A DNA stretch of 64,000 nt from positions 1,612,001 to 1,676,000 of the forward strand of contig NZ_LT615367.1 in assembly GCF_900095885.1 (NCBI RefSeq), in the 5' to 3' direction. Each line of letters starts with the position of its first letter. Position 1 is the stretch's first letter. Below are positions 17,033 to 26,184 of this stretch, one piece after another. Below the pieces are notes generated by a model that saw only the letters and a list, made by a program, of their open reading frames with translations, made no database searches and was not told where the DNA came from. The stretch comes from Dickeya aquatica (lineage in GTDB: Bacteria > Pseudomonadota > Gammaproteobacteria > Enterobacterales > Enterobacteriaceae). A program made the position numbers and the translations under genes.

Positions 17033-18820
17033 GTGAGTCAGCCGGTCCTGAGTGTCGAGCACCTGCATACTGCCTTTCGGGTGAAGGGGCAGTGGTGCGA
17101 TGTGGTGCGCGATTTGTCGTTTGACATTGCGGCCCGCGAGACGCTGGCGCTGGTGGGGGAGTCGGGCTGCGGCAAGAGTGTGACGGCGTTGTCGATTATG
17201 CGCCTGCTGGCGGGGCCGGAGGTGCACACCCGCGGGCGGGTGTGCTTTAACGGCATCGATCTCCTCGGTTTGAACGCCCGCGCGATGCAACAGATCCGCG
17301 GGAATGCTATCGGCATGGTGTTTCAGGAACCGATGACCAGCCTGAATCCGGTGATGAAGATTGGTCAGCAGATAACCGAGGTGTTGCAACGCCACCGGGG
17401 GATGGACAATCGCAGCGCCCGGGCACACGCAGTGCGGTTACTGGAAAAAGTGCGCATTCCGGCCGCTCGCGCCAGGCTTGATGAATACCCGATGAGCTTT
17501 TCCGGCGGCATGCGCCAGCGGGTAGTCATTGCGATTGCGCTGGCCTGCCAGCCTAAACTGCTAATTGTCGATGAGCCAACAACGGCGCTGGATGTGACCA
17601 TTCAGGCGCAAATTCTCGGCCTGCTGAAAGCGTTGCAGCAAGAAGAGGGCATGTCGATGCTGTTTATCACCCATGATATGGGGGTAGTGGCGGAAATGGC
17701 AGACCGCACGCTGGTGATGCATCAGGGCGAGCGGGTCGAACTGGCGGCAACCCGACAACTGTTTCACGCCCCGGAGCACCCCTATAGCCAGTCACTCTTT
17801 CGTGCGCTGGCGCGGCTGGGCGACATGTCCGACAGTCCACTACCCCGGCGTTTTTTACTGGCTGATGCTCCCGCTGAAGCCGAACTTGAAAATACCGTTA
17901 CGCCCGGTGAGCCGGTGCTGGCGGTGCGTAATCTGGTAAAGCGTTTTGATGTCAGGCGCGGCTGGCTACAGCGGGTCCGTGGCCGGATACATGCCGTGGA
18001 GTCGGTCGCATTTAGCCTGCAACCGGGCGAAACGCTGTCGCTGGTGGGGGAATCGGGCTGCGGGAAATCCACCACCGGGCGGGCGATTTTACGCTTGCTG
18101 GAGCCGACGTCAGGTGAAGTGTCGCTGTGTGGAAAAAACCTGCTGGCGGCGGATAAAGCCGAACTTGGCGCATTGCGCATGCGGGCACAGATGATCTTTC
18201 AAGACCCGTATGAGAGCCTTAATCCGCGGCTGGCGGTGGGCCAGGCGATTGCCGAGCCCATGATTGCTCACCGGCTGGCCTCACCACAGCAGGCTCCGGA
18301 GAAGGTGGCGCAGTTGCTGGAGTCGGTTGGGTTGCGTGCGGAGATGGCCGGGCGCTACCCGCATCAGTTCTCCGGTGGCCAGCGCCAGCGTCTGTGCATT
18401 GCCAGAGCGCTGGCGCTTAACCCGCAACTTATCATTGCCGATGAGGCGGTTTCCGCGCTGGATATGACCGTTAAAGCACAAATCATCAACCTGATGCTGG
18501 AGTTACAACAGCAACGCGGGCTGGCCTATCTGTTTATTTCGCACGATATGGCGGTGGTCGAGCGCATCAGCCATCGCGTGGCGGTGATGTATCAGGGCGA
18601 GATTGTGGAGATAGGCCCGCGTCAGGCGGTGTTTAATCACCCGCAGCATCCCTACACCCGAAAGTTACTGGCTGCGGTGCCGGTGCCTGACCCGAAAAAG
18701 CGTCGGCATCGCTCGTTGCTGGCCGATGAACTGCATAGCCCGTTACGCCCGGTGGATTTTACACCGTCGCCACGTCGTTATCGGCAGGTGGCGCAAGGGC
18801 ATCTGGTGCTGTTGCCCTGA
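17033..18820 (+). CDS. Fused double ABC ATPase (DppD-DppF type)
   Basis: 595 residues carrying two complete nucleotide-binding domains in one chain, as in GsiA. The first has Walker A GESGCGKS at 42-49, signature FSGGM near 156-160 and LLIVDEP. The second has Walker [10 protein letters not shown] at 339-347, signature FSGGQ near 446-450 and LIIADEA. Each half also has the C-terminal HPYS/HPYTR oligopeptide-transport motif. The GTG start lies 3 bases after the permease stop with AGGAG upstream. It energises the putative nucleoside or peptide importer and is the last gene of the operon. Confidence 0.9.
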   Translation: MSQPVLSVEHLHTAFRVKGQWCDVVRDLSFDIAARETLALVGESGCGKSVTALSIMRLLAGPEVHTRGRVCFNGIDLLGLNARAMQQIRGNAIGMVFQEPMTSLNPVMKIGQQITEVLQRHRGMDNRSARAHAVRLLEKVRIPAARARLDEYPMSFSGGMRQRVVIAIALACQPKLLIVDEPTTALDVTIQAQILGLLKALQQEEGMSMLFITHDMGVVAEMADRTLVMHQGERVELAATRQLFHAPEHPYSQSLFRALARLGDMSDSPLPRRFLLADAPAEAELENTVTPGEPVLAVRNLVKRFDVRRGWLQRVRGRIHAVESVAFSLQPGETLSLVGESGCGKSTTGRAILRLLEPTSGEVSLCGKNLLAADKAELGALRMRAQMIFQDPYESLNPRLAVGQAIAEPMIAHRLASPQQAPEKVAQLLESVGLRAEMAGRYPHQFSGGQRQRLCIARALALNPQLIIADEAVSALDMTVKAQIINLMLELQQQRGLAYLFISHDMAVVERISHRVAVMYQGEIVEIGPRQAVFNHPQHPYTRKLLAAVPVPDPKKRRHRSLLADELHSPLRPVDFTPSPRRYRQVAQGHLVLLP

Positions 18821-18890
18821 ATAGCGGGGTGAATTAAAGAGGCTGCCTGGGGCACATCATCGAATCCGGGCGTCACGATAGTAGGGAAAA

Positions 18891-18927
18891 ACCCACCGCG
18901 TCATATAGAACACCCGCGTCGGTGGGT
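18891..18927. terminator. Possible bidirectional hairpin between convergent genes
   Basis: Arms ACCCACCG and CGGTGGGT with a 21-base loop, lying between the ATPase gene and the convergent secreted-protein gene. No clear T-tract. Confidence 0.35.
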
Positions 18928-18982
18928 ACATGATAATCCGCTACCGAATCATAATCGGTATTGCCTGATATTAAGGGGGGAG

Positions 18983-19780
18983 TTATGGCCAGGAGAGCCC
19001 ATCATTAATATCAATAAACAGTCCGCCTGGGTGATATTGTTTACTGGAAAACGGCACCTTGCCATCACAGACGCCGACGCCATACGCTTTATTCATTTTC
19101 CCGTCCACCAGACGGCCATCACTGCGATAGTGCTCAATGGGCTTAAACTCAACACGCGTGGCGACAATATCCGCACAATTATTGACACCGATAAAGTCCT
19201 CAACGAACCCGATTGAGTTTCCCGATAATTTCCCCCATCCGACGGGAGTGGCCCAGGAACCAATTCTGGTTTTCTTATTATTGCTGGTGTCAATAACAAA
19301 ACCGACCCAGATGTTTTTATCCGGTAATTGTTTATCCAGTTCAGCTATCAATAAATAGGTTCTGTTGAGCTGAAAATTAGGAATAATAACGGCGCAGCTC
19401 GCACCCGGGTCGCCGTCTGCGTCACTAGTGCAATGCTTATCTATCTTCTTTACCCCCTTGCCAAATACTGAAAATAATGCCCTGACCGAGCCATCATCCT
19501 GTGGCTGTAGCCCGGTGTAATAGAGATCTTCACTTGAAGCAGACTTCTGGAAAAAACCTGCCTGTGAGTAATAGATTTTTCTTTTTTTAGGGCCGGAAAG
19601 AATATTCATGGGGTAAACGACTTTATTAAATCCGTCATCTTTTCCCTCTTCATTTTTATCCGCCAGCTCACCCGTAAAATTAACGATATGGACGGCGTAT
19701 TGTGTGTCAGGGAAATTGGCCATGGCGGAACTGCTAAGCATAAGGGCGGAGAGGGTAACAGCAGGTAACGTTCTTTTCAT
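18983..19780 (-). CDS. Secreted protein of unknown function, possibly DUF3472-like
   Basis: 265 residues with a clean signal peptide ending SSSAMA (about residue 21). I do not firmly recognise the mature protein. It is Asn, Asp, Gly and aromatic rich with alternating beta-type patterns. Segments such as YYSQAGFF, RALFSVFGKG, YLLIAELD, WVGFVIDT and IGFVEDF recall the order of motifs in DUF3472-type secreted beta-sandwich proteins. Five Cys remain after cleavage, so disulphides are possible. Base composition is more AT-rich than its neighbours and it stands alone, which is compatible with horizontal acquisition. It could be an exported plant-interaction or carbohydrate-binding protein; this is a guess. 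Confidence 0.6.
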   Translation of the reverse strand: MKRTLPAVTLSALMLSSSAMANFPDTQYAVHIVNFTGELADKNEEGKDDGFNKVVYPMNILSGPKKRKIYYSQAGFFQKSASSEDLYYTGLQPQDDGSVRALFSVFGKGVKKIDKHCTSDADGDPGASCAVIIPNFQLNRTYLLIAELDKQLPDKNIWVGFVIDTSNNKKTRIGSWATPVGWGKLSGNSIGFVEDFIGVNNCADIVATRVEFKPIEHYRSDGRLVDGKMNKAYGVGVCDGKVPFSSKQYHPGGLFIDINDGLSWP

Positions 19781-20504
19781 GGGTACTCCGGGTTAATGTT
19801 ATTGGTCGGTTTTATATATCTTATCTTATTTTCGATATTTTTTTGTAAAATAAGGATTGTCCTATTTTCAATATTCTTATTGATTTTTTTATGCTTATGC
19901 AAAGCTTGTCTTTAATTAAATAAACAAAGGGTAAATGAAGAGGAAGAATTTCGGCGCTCTCGCAGAGAATTTGTAAGTGCTGTATTTTTTGCCATTAACA
20001 TTTATCCGGCTACGCCACGCGTAAAGCATATAGCAGGATTGACAGTTGCTCTATCAGCAGCAGCAACATGAATACTTGCTTTGTTTGTTATACACAAAAC
20101 ACAAACATGACTTCGGCTGGCATGAAACGTTTTTTGGCGTGAGAAGGGCTGTAAGGTGATTGTTACACAGGTGATTTATCATCATGGCGATGGTCACACG
20201 GTGACTTAACCTTTACAGCGATATCCCGTTGTTAGAGTGATGATGTAACGGTGCGCCAGGTCAAAAACTCTGGCGGAAAAATGGAGCGGAAATAATCGCT
20301 GGTCTATGCTTTTTAAAACAAAACGATGCGACAGATGACATAGGGCACATATTTTTATTTTCGACCGAGTATAAGAAGTAAGAGTTATTTGAAGCGGGCC
20401 TGTGATCGCGTACAGTGAGATGACAAGGTATGGCTCTGATTTACCTGCGTCACTGACGTTGCCTTGTTAGCGTACAATTCATAATTATTCGCATTGAGGA
20501 CAGA
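19781..20504. other. Long AT-rich intergenic region between the secreted protein and cheV
   Basis: 724 bases without a supported gene. It holds an imperfect inverted repeat at 19847-19868 (AAAATAAGGA against TCCTATTTT, one base bulged), about 70 bases upstream of the secreted-protein start, which could be an operator. The right part should hold the cheV promoter, but I could not place a convincing flagellar sigma-28 site. Confidence 0.5.
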
Positions 20505-21473
20505 ATGGATAAATTTCAAAGAGAGATTGAGGAAAGAACCAATCTTACCTCGTCCAACAAGTTTGAACTGTTGTTGTTCCGTTTGGGATCGCCTACCGGT
20601 AATGGCCCCTCAGAACTGTTCGGTATCAATGTGTTCAAGCTGCGTGAAATCGTTCCGATGCCGACGTTGACCAAAGCGGCGGGGATGAAGCCACCGATGC
20701 TTGGGATGATTAATATTCGCGGGCAGATTATTCCGGTTATTGACCTTCCGGCTGTGGTGGGGTGTGGTGAACATACACACCGCAATATCCTGCTGGTTAC
20801 GGAATATGCACGCAGCACGCAGGCGTTTGCGGTGGAGTCGGTTGATGACATCGTGCGTCTGGAATGGAGCCAGGTGAATACCGCTGAAGCGGGCGTCAGT
20901 AACACCTATATCACCAGTATTGCCCGACTGGATAATGACCCGTCGAGCAACCGTCTGGCGTTGGTGCTGGATGTGGAACAAATCCTGCACGACATCATTC
21001 CTATCGAGCGCGAAATCAAAATTGAGAATGTAGAGGCCAAAACCTTCCACCTTAAACCCGGTGCGATGGCGATTGTAGCGGAAGATTCCAAAGTGGCGCG
21101 CTCTATGCTGGAAACGGGGCTGAAGGTGATGAATATTCCTTACCTGATGCATATCACCGGCCTGGAAGCCTGGAACAAGATAAAAGCACTTCAGCAGGAA
21201 GCGCATGCAGAAGGCCGCCCGATTTCGGACAAGATCTCCTTTGTGCTGACCGACCTGGAAATGCCGGAGATGGATGGTTTTACACTGACGCGTAACATTA
21301 AACGCGATGAGTCGCTCAAGCACATTCCGGTGATTATTCACTCCTCGTTGTCGGGTTCCGCTAATGAAGACCATGTGCGTAATGTCGGCGCTGACTCGTA
21401 TGTGGCAAAATTTGAGATAAATGAACTGGCTGCGGCGATCCACAGCGTGGTTGATAAGGTTAAAATTCGTTAA
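20505..21473 (+). CDS. cheV: Chemotaxis coupling protein CheV (CheW domain plus receiver)
   Basis: 322 residues. Residues about 16-160 form a CheW-like domain (FGINVFKLREIVPMP, GMINIRGQIIPVIDL), which links chemoreceptors to the CheA kinase. Residues about 187-320 form a response-regulator receiver with the phospho-acceptor Asp in LTDLEMPEMDGF and the conserved Lys in YVAKFE. Phosphorylation is thought to modulate receptor coupling and adaptation. It sits alone, without other chemotaxis genes, and is followed by a strong terminator. The ribosome binding site GAGGA precedes the ATG. Confidence 0.95.
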   Translation: MDKFQREIEERTNLTSSNKFELLLFRLGSPTGNGPSELFGINVFKLREIVPMPTLTKAAGMKPPMLGMINIRGQIIPVIDLPAVVGCGEHTHRNILLVTEYARSTQAFAVESVDDIVRLEWSQVNTAEAGVSNTYITSIARLDNDPSSNRLALVLDVEQILHDIIPIEREIKIENVEAKTFHLKPGAMAIVAEDSKVARSMLETGLKVMNIPYLMHITGLEAWNKIKALQQEAHAEGRPISDKISFVLTDLEMPEMDGFTLTRNIKRDESLKHIPVIIHSSLSGSANEDHVRNVGADSYVAKFEINELAAAIHSVVDKVKIR

Positions 21474-21552
21474 TTTGGTCCGCCCGCGTTGGGCGAGCTA
21501 TCAGACTGCACACCCGGTCAGCGCGGTTCTGACCGCCTGATGTCTTCCACCA

Positions 21553-21582
21553 CCGGCTGACTTGCGTCAGCCGGTTTTTTTT
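21553..21582 (+). terminator. Intrinsic terminator of cheV
   Basis: Perfect 9-base arms CCGGCTGAC and GTCAGCCGG around TTGC, followed by eight T residues. Textbook form. Confidence 0.93.
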
Positions 21583-21646
21583 GTCTTTTTTTCAATACGA
21601 TAAGTTAAATGTGATGTTCCGGTTAACACCCGGTGAAAAAACGCGC

Positions 21647-21699
21647 TTGACATTAACTTGACCAGGCATTAATTTCTTTTGCAATTAATGCCTGGTCAA
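21647..21699 (+). promoter_or_regulatory. Promoter with a 17-bp operator palindrome in front of the MarR gene
   Basis: A -35 TTGACA (21647-21652) and a -10 TAATTT (21670-21675) lie 17 bases apart. Overlapping them is a perfect inverted repeat, TTGACCAGGCATTAATT (21658-21674) and its complement at 21683-21699, with an 8-base spacer. A dyad covering the -10 region is the usual form of a MarR-family autorepression site. It very probably controls the regulator and the downstream pump. Confidence 0.8.
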
Positions 21700-21705
21700 T
21701 AAAAA

Positions 21706-22197
21706 ATGAATCTTTCGACAAAAGCGTCTCAACCTTTACAGCATGAGGATACGTCAGATGAAAGTCTGTATCCGATAGGGTTGCTTATCCATCTGCTCAA
21801 CCAGTTTAAAGATAATCTGCTTAATGAGTATTTTGCTGACAGCGACATTACGGCGGCGCAGTTTAAGGTGTTGATCTGCATCCATAAAGGATTCAGCAGC
21901 CCGGTTGAGGTGAGCAAAAACGTCATGATGGATGGTGGCGCATTAAGCCGCATGATTGAGCGCATGGTAAAGCGTGATCTGCTCGTGCGTCAGCGTCATC
22001 CTGATGATAAACGCCAGGTTCTGCTGGCACTGACGGAAAAAGGGCAGGCTATCTGCCTGCGTTTTGAGCAAGAAGGGATGATGGTATTACCCACCCGTCT
22101 GATGGCACGCCTGTCGCCTGATGAAGCCAAAACGTTAGTTCAACTGATCACCAAAATGCTGCCGGATGACATCATCGCGCGTTATTTTCCCGGTTGA
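21706..22197 (+). CDS. MarR-family transcriptional regulator
   Basis: 163 residues with a MarR winged helix: the helix-turn-helix region around residues 60-85 (SPVEVSKNVMMDGGALSRMIERM) and the wing RQRHPDDKRQVLLALTEKG (about 92-112). The reading frame begins 6 bases after the palindrome, and no good Shine-Dalgarno sequence is visible, so the leader is short and initiation may be weak. It is directly followed by an EmrAB-type drug efflux pair, so it is expected to repress that pump and release it on binding an aromatic or lipophilic compound. It is not a close match to E. coli EmrR. Confidence 0.88.
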   Translation: MNLSTKASQPLQHEDTSDESLYPIGLLIHLLNQFKDNLLNEYFADSDITAAQFKVLICIHKGFSSPVEVSKNVMMDGGALSRMIERMVKRDLLVRQRHPDDKRQVLLALTEKGQAICLRFEQEGMMVLPTRLMARLSPDEAKTLVQLITKMLPDDIIARYFPG

Positions 22198-22229
22198 TTT
22201 TCTTCTTCTCATTCAAAGGTTCCCGGTTT

Positions 22230-23405
22230 ATGGAAACAACAGCGCCTTCTGTTGCGCGCGGTAGTCGCCGCAAACGGCATTTTGCCATCCTGCTGCTGGT
22301 ATTAGTGTTGGCCGGGGTGGCCTGTAGCCTGTATTACCAGCGTTATCTGCGTTTTTATGAAACGACGGATGACGCCTATGTGAATGGTAATTTGATTACG
22401 CTCACGCCTCAGGTGGGCGGCACCGTAACGCAAGTCAGCGTCGATGAGGGCGACTATGTACAAAAAGGGCAGTTGCTGGTGCAACTTAGCCCGAGTGACA
22501 CGCTGATTGCCTTGCAACAATCACAAGCGCAACTGGCCAAAACGGTACGGCAGGTGCGCGGTCTGTACAGTACGGTGGAGAACTATCAGGCGCAGGTGGC
22601 CGCCAGGCAAGTCGCGCTACAGCAAGCGTTAGGTGACTATAACCGTCGTAAAGGGCTCCTGGTGAAAGGGGCGCTTTCGGCGGAGGATCTGGCGCACTAT
22701 CAGGATGCGGTAGACACGGCCCGCACCGCACTGGAGGCTGCCGAGCAGGCATTGCGCACCAATCAGGCCCTGGTCGATAACACCGTGATAGACGAGCACC
22801 CGGATATTAAAAGTGCGGTTGCGGATGTGCGCAGCAAATATCTGGACTGGGCGCGCAGTGCGGTGGTTGCGCCCGTAAGCGGTTATGTGGCGAAACGCGC
22901 CGCACAGGTTGGCATGCGGGTGAGTGCGGGGGCAACCTTAATGACGATTGTACCGCTTGATCAGGTGTGGGTAGATGCCAACTTCAAAGAGAGCCAGATG
23001 CAACAAATGCGGCTTGGGCAACCCGTCACGCTGACGGCTGACCTCTACGGCGATAAGGTGGAGTACCACGGCACTATCCAGAGCCTCGGCATTGGCACCG
23101 GCAGCGCGTTTTCCTTGTTACCGGCGCAAAATGCCAGTGGTAACTGGATTAAGATAGTGCAACGCCTGCCGGTGCGCATCGCCCTTGAACCTCACGATAT
23201 TGACGCGCATCCGTTACGCATTGGCTTGTCGATGCTGGCGCGGGTCGATTTGCATGACACCCAGGGTCAGTTGTTACCGCCCTCACCGGTGGCACAGCCG
23301 CGCTACCGTACCGATGTTTATGATGACCCGTTACGGCAGGCTGACGTGATGGTGGCCAAAATCCTGCACGATAACAGCCTGCCGGTAGCAGACCATCGTG
23401 GCTAA
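22230..23405 (+). CDS. HlyD-family membrane fusion protein (EmrA-like)
   Basis: 391 residues. One N-terminal membrane helix (about 15-35) is followed by a periplasmic adaptor: a lipoyl-like half (TDDAYVNGNLITLTPQVGGTVTQV), a helical hairpin (about 95-190), the second lipoyl half (VVAPVSGYVAKRAAQVG) and a beta-barrel (DQVWVDANFKESQM). It links the inner-membrane pump encoded next to an outer-membrane channel. I use the ATG at 22230; an in-frame TTG at 22194 would overlap the regulator gene. It overlaps the pump gene by 8 bases. Confidence 0.9.
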   Translation: METTAPSVARGSRRKRHFAILLLVLVLAGVACSLYYQRYLRFYETTDDAYVNGNLITLTPQVGGTVTQVSVDEGDYVQKGQLLVQLSPSDTLIALQQSQAQLAKTVRQVRGLYSTVENYQAQVAARQVALQQALGDYNRRKGLLVKGALSAEDLAHYQDAVDTARTALEAAEQALRTNQALVDNTVIDEHPDIKSAVADVRSKYLDWARSAVVAPVSGYVAKRAAQVGMRVSAGATLMTIVPLDQVWVDANFKESQMQQMRLGQPVTLTADLYGDKVEYHGTIQSLGIGTGSAFSLLPAQNASGNWIKIVQRLPVRIALEPHDIDAHPLRIGLSMLARVDLHDTQGQLLPPSPVAQPRYRTDVYDDPLRQADVMVAKILHDNSLPVADHRG

Positions 23406-24942
23406 TGCAGCAGCAGTACATGATAAAGCGGCGTTTACGCCGCCCAACCTTGGGCTGGCAACGCTGGCGCTCTCTCTGGCGACCTTTATGCAGGTGCTGG
23501 ATTCGACAATCGCCAACGTCTCGCTGCCGACCATTGCCGGTAATCTTGGCGTCAGTTCAGACCAAAGTACCTGGGTGATTACCTCATTTGCGGTATGCAA
23601 CGCCATTTCGTTGCCGTTAACCGGCTGGCTGTCTCGCCTGATTGGGCAGCGGCGGCTGTTTATCGTGTCCGTCATGCTGTTTAGTCTGGCTTCATTTCTC
23701 TGCGGTTTCTCACGCAGCATGACCGAGCTGATTGTCTTTCGGGCGATGCAGGGCTTTTTTGCCGGGCCGATGTACCCGATGTGCCAAACATTGTTGTTGA
23801 CCATCTTTCCCCCGTCGCGGCGCAACATGGCGCTGGCGCTGTTGGCGATGGTGACCGTGGTCGGGCCGATTGTCGGCCCTATCACCGGCGGCTGGATCAC
23901 GGATAACTACGCCTGGCCCTGGATTTTCTATATCAATGTCCCGATAGGGATAGTGGCGTGCACGGTGGTGGCGATGCAATTGCGCGACTGGCGTGACACG
24001 ACACAGCGCGCCCGCGTTGATTACATCGGTATCGCGTTGTTGATTGCCGGGGTCGGCACGCTGCAAATCGTGCTGGATAAGGGTAACGATCTCGACTGGT
24101 TTGCCTCATCGGAGATTATTGCGCTGTCGGTGGTGTGTGCAGTCGCGCTGGTGGCGTTTGTGATATGGGAGTTGGGCGAAGCCGAGCCTATCGTTAATTT
24201 GCGGCTGTTTGCCGATCGCAATTTTACCGTCGGCACCTTGTCGCTGATGCTGGGTTACGCCGCCTTTTTCGCCATCAACGTGATTCTGCCGCAGTGGTTG
24301 CAAACCTGGATGGGCTACACCTCAACCTGGGCCGGTATGGCCGCCGCGCCGATGGGCATGCTGCCGATGATGTTGACACCGATCGTTGGCCGTTATGGCA
24401 ACCGCATTGATTTACGTCTGCTGGCGACCTTGTCTTTTGTGGTGATGGGGCTTTCTTGCCTGATGCGTGCGCAGTTCACCACGGAGGTCGATTTCTTCAC
24501 TATCGCTGGTGTACAGCTCTTTATGGGGATCGGCGTGGCATTTTTCTTCGTGCCGCTGACCTCGATTTTGTTGTCGAATTTGCACGGTAAAGAGCTGGCC
24601 GATGGCTCGGGTCTGGCGACTTTTCTGCGGGTGCTGGGCGGCAGTTTTGCCTCCTCGCTGACCACCTGGATGTGGTCACACCGGGAGATTTACCACCATG
24701 CGGTGCTCAGTGAAAGTGTGTCGGCTTACCACCCCCCCGCGGTGGATTACCTCAATCAGCTTGGTGGCGTGAGCCAGTCAACGCTGGCGCAGCTCGATAA
24801 AACGGTGCAGCAGCAAGCGTGGATGGCCTCCACCATTGATTATTTCCACCTGCTTGGCTGGGGCTTCATGGCGCTGATTGTGGTTATCTGGTTTGCCCGT
24901 CCGCCGTTTACCAAAGCGGCTGGCGTCTCTGCCGGGCACTAA
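23398..24942 (+). CDS. EmrB-like drug:H+ antiporter (MFS, DHA2 family)
   Basis: 514 residues with about 14 predicted membrane helices. The DHA2 signature VLDSTIANVSLPTIAG is in helix 1, and FRAMQGFFAGPMYPMCQTLL and GPIVGPITGGWITDNYAWPWIFYINVP in helices 4-6 are typical of EmrB-type pumps. It starts with GTG inside the end of the adaptor gene. With that adaptor and a TolC-like channel encoded elsewhere it would expel hydrophobic antimicrobials, probably plant phenolics or antibiotics in this kind of organism. Confidence 0.92.
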   Translation: MANAAAVHDKAAFTPPNLGLATLALSLATFMQVLDSTIANVSLPTIAGNLGVSSDQSTWVITSFAVCNAISLPLTGWLSRLIGQRRLFIVSVMLFSLASFLCGFSRSMTELIVFRAMQGFFAGPMYPMCQTLLLTIFPPSRRNMALALLAMVTVVGPIVGPITGGWITDNYAWPWIFYINVPIGIVACTVVAMQLRDWRDTTQRARVDYIGIALLIAGVGTLQIVLDKGNDLDWFASSEIIALSVVCAVALVAFVIWELGEAEPIVNLRLFADRNFTVGTLSLMLGYAAFFAINVILPQWLQTWMGYTSTWAGMAAAPMGMLPMMLTPIVGRYGNRIDLRLLATLSFVVMGLSCLMRAQFTTEVDFFTIAGVQLFMGIGVAFFFVPLTSILLSNLHGKELADGSGLATFLRVLGGSFASSLTTWMWSHREIYHHAVLSESVSAYHPPAVDYLNQLGGVSQSTLAQLDKTVQQQAWMASTIDYFHLLGWGFMALIVVIWFARPPFTKAAGVSAGH

Positions 24943-25011
24943 ACGTTGCAATATTGTGGTTTTTTATGTTGTCGGTTTTCCGGTTTTTGATAAACGCGAA
25001 GGAGGTTTGAC

Positions 25012-25956
25012 ATGATGTTATCCGTGATGCCGTCCATGATGCGGTTTACTGCCGAATTGATTGGCTGGATTGAAGGGAATCTTGATAGCCCGTTGATGAT
25101 TAACGATGTCACCCGTAAGTCGGGCTACAGCAAATGGCACCTGCAACGCCTGTTCAAAAAGGAAACCGGGCTATCGCTTGGCACTTACATTCGCAACCGG
25201 CGGCTCAGTAAAGCGGCGGTTGAACTCAAGCTGACCAGCCAAACCATTCAGGATGTGGCGCTGCGCTACTGTTTTGACTCTCAACAGTCGTTTACCCGCA
25301 CATTCAAAAAGCATTTTGGTATCTCGCCGGGGCATTATCGGAAATTGCCCTCCTGGGATTTTTCCAGCCTGCAACCTTCGCTGGGCGGTGTACTGGAGTG
25401 GCTGCCCATTCCTGACGTGGTGAGCGCCCCGAGAATGCCATCAGAGACTCGCATGTATACCTATGTGCAGAACGTCGATGATTTTACCGCCAACAATGGC
25501 AACATGCCGCGGGTAAAATTATGGGAGAGCGTTGCCGAAAAACAGCCTGAGACTCACGCGGTGATTTACGCCCTTTCCACGTTCTGCCCGGACGATAACC
25601 GGGTTCATCGCTGTGTTCGGATCAATTATCATCTGGGAACCCTGGCCGCAACACAGGGCAGTGATGATTTTCGCGTAATGCCGCAGACGGCGAATACCGG
25701 TGCTGGTACGTTATTGGATGATTCGCCCCATCGTTCCGATGAGAGCGCCCATTATTTGCGTTTTAAATTTTCCGGCGCAGAGCAGGAATATGCGGCATTT
25801 TTGCAAACCCTCTATCATCATATTTTACCAGGGCAAGGTTATATTCGAACCGAGGGCTGCGATCTGGAAATTATTCGTTGCCGGAAAACAGCGCAGGGAA
25901 AAATAGCCACTGATTTTTTTGAGGTGGACTATTACATTCCTTTTACACCGCAATAA
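25012..25956 (+). CDS. Rob-like AraC-family regulator with GyrI-like effector domain
   Basis: 314 residues. The N-terminal DNA-binding domain (about 12-115) matches MarA/SoxS/Rob closely: GYSKWHLQRLFKKETG, YIRNRRLSKAAVELKLT and DSQQSFTRTFKKHFGISPGHYRK. The C-terminal 190 residues resemble the GyrI-like ligand domain of Rob. It is preceded by an excellent ribosome binding site (AAGGAGG) and followed by a terminator. Position after the efflux pair suggests it activates multidrug tolerance genes. It is probably a paralogue of Rob rather than Rob itself, because the C-terminal domain is strongly diverged. Confidence 0.88.
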   Translation: MMLSVMPSMMRFTAELIGWIEGNLDSPLMINDVTRKSGYSKWHLQRLFKKETGLSLGTYIRNRRLSKAAVELKLTSQTIQDVALRYCFDSQQSFTRTFKKHFGISPGHYRKLPSWDFSSLQPSLGGVLEWLPIPDVVSAPRMPSETRMYTYVQNVDDFTANNGNMPRVKLWESVAEKQPETHAVIYALSTFCPDDNRVHRCVRINYHLGTLAATQGSDDFRVMPQTANTGAGTLLDDSPHRSDESAHYLRFKFSGAEQEYAAFLQTLYHHILPGQGYIRTEGCDLEIIRCRKTAQGKIATDFFEVDYYIPFTPQ

Positions 25957-25982
25957 GCCATCGGGTGATGGCCTGTTTTTTT
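25957..25982 (+). terminator. Intrinsic terminator of the AraC-family gene
   Basis: Arms GCCATC and GATGGC around GGGT, immediately after the stop codon, followed by CTG and seven T residues. Confidence 0.85.
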
Positions 25983-26064
25983 ATCTGCGACGTGGTGGTT
26001 GTGTTATTTATGGCGCGTTTAACCGTTAATCCCATAGGTATTTATGATGATCTGCCTCAATGAA

Positions 26065-26091
26065 GTGTGAAGTTTTTTAAAAACTTCACAC
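26065..26091. promoter_or_regulatory. 27-bp perfect palindrome upstream of the methyltransferase-nik operon
   Basis: Arms GTGTGAAGTTTTT (26065-26077) and AAAAACTTCACAC (26079-26091) flank one central T. It lies about 95 bases before the methyltransferase start and after the previous terminator, so it is in the promoter region. The ends GTGTGA and TCACAC, 15 bases apart, resemble the NikR half-sites GTATGA and TCATAC, which are 16 bases apart, but do not match them exactly. A metal-responsive repressor is the natural candidate; the identity is unproven. Confidence 0.6.
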
Positions 26092-26184
26092 CTGCGTGCT
26101 GTTGCCGGTTTTACAACGGTGTACTATCTGTCGTCATCCCCTGACGGGCGGTATTTTTCGCCGCATAAAACACAGGATGGCTTT

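Noticed and set aside
20610..21443. 277-codon open frame antisense to cheV
   Set aside because: Mirror frame of a well-defined CheW-receiver protein; no ribosome binding site and no recognisable domain.
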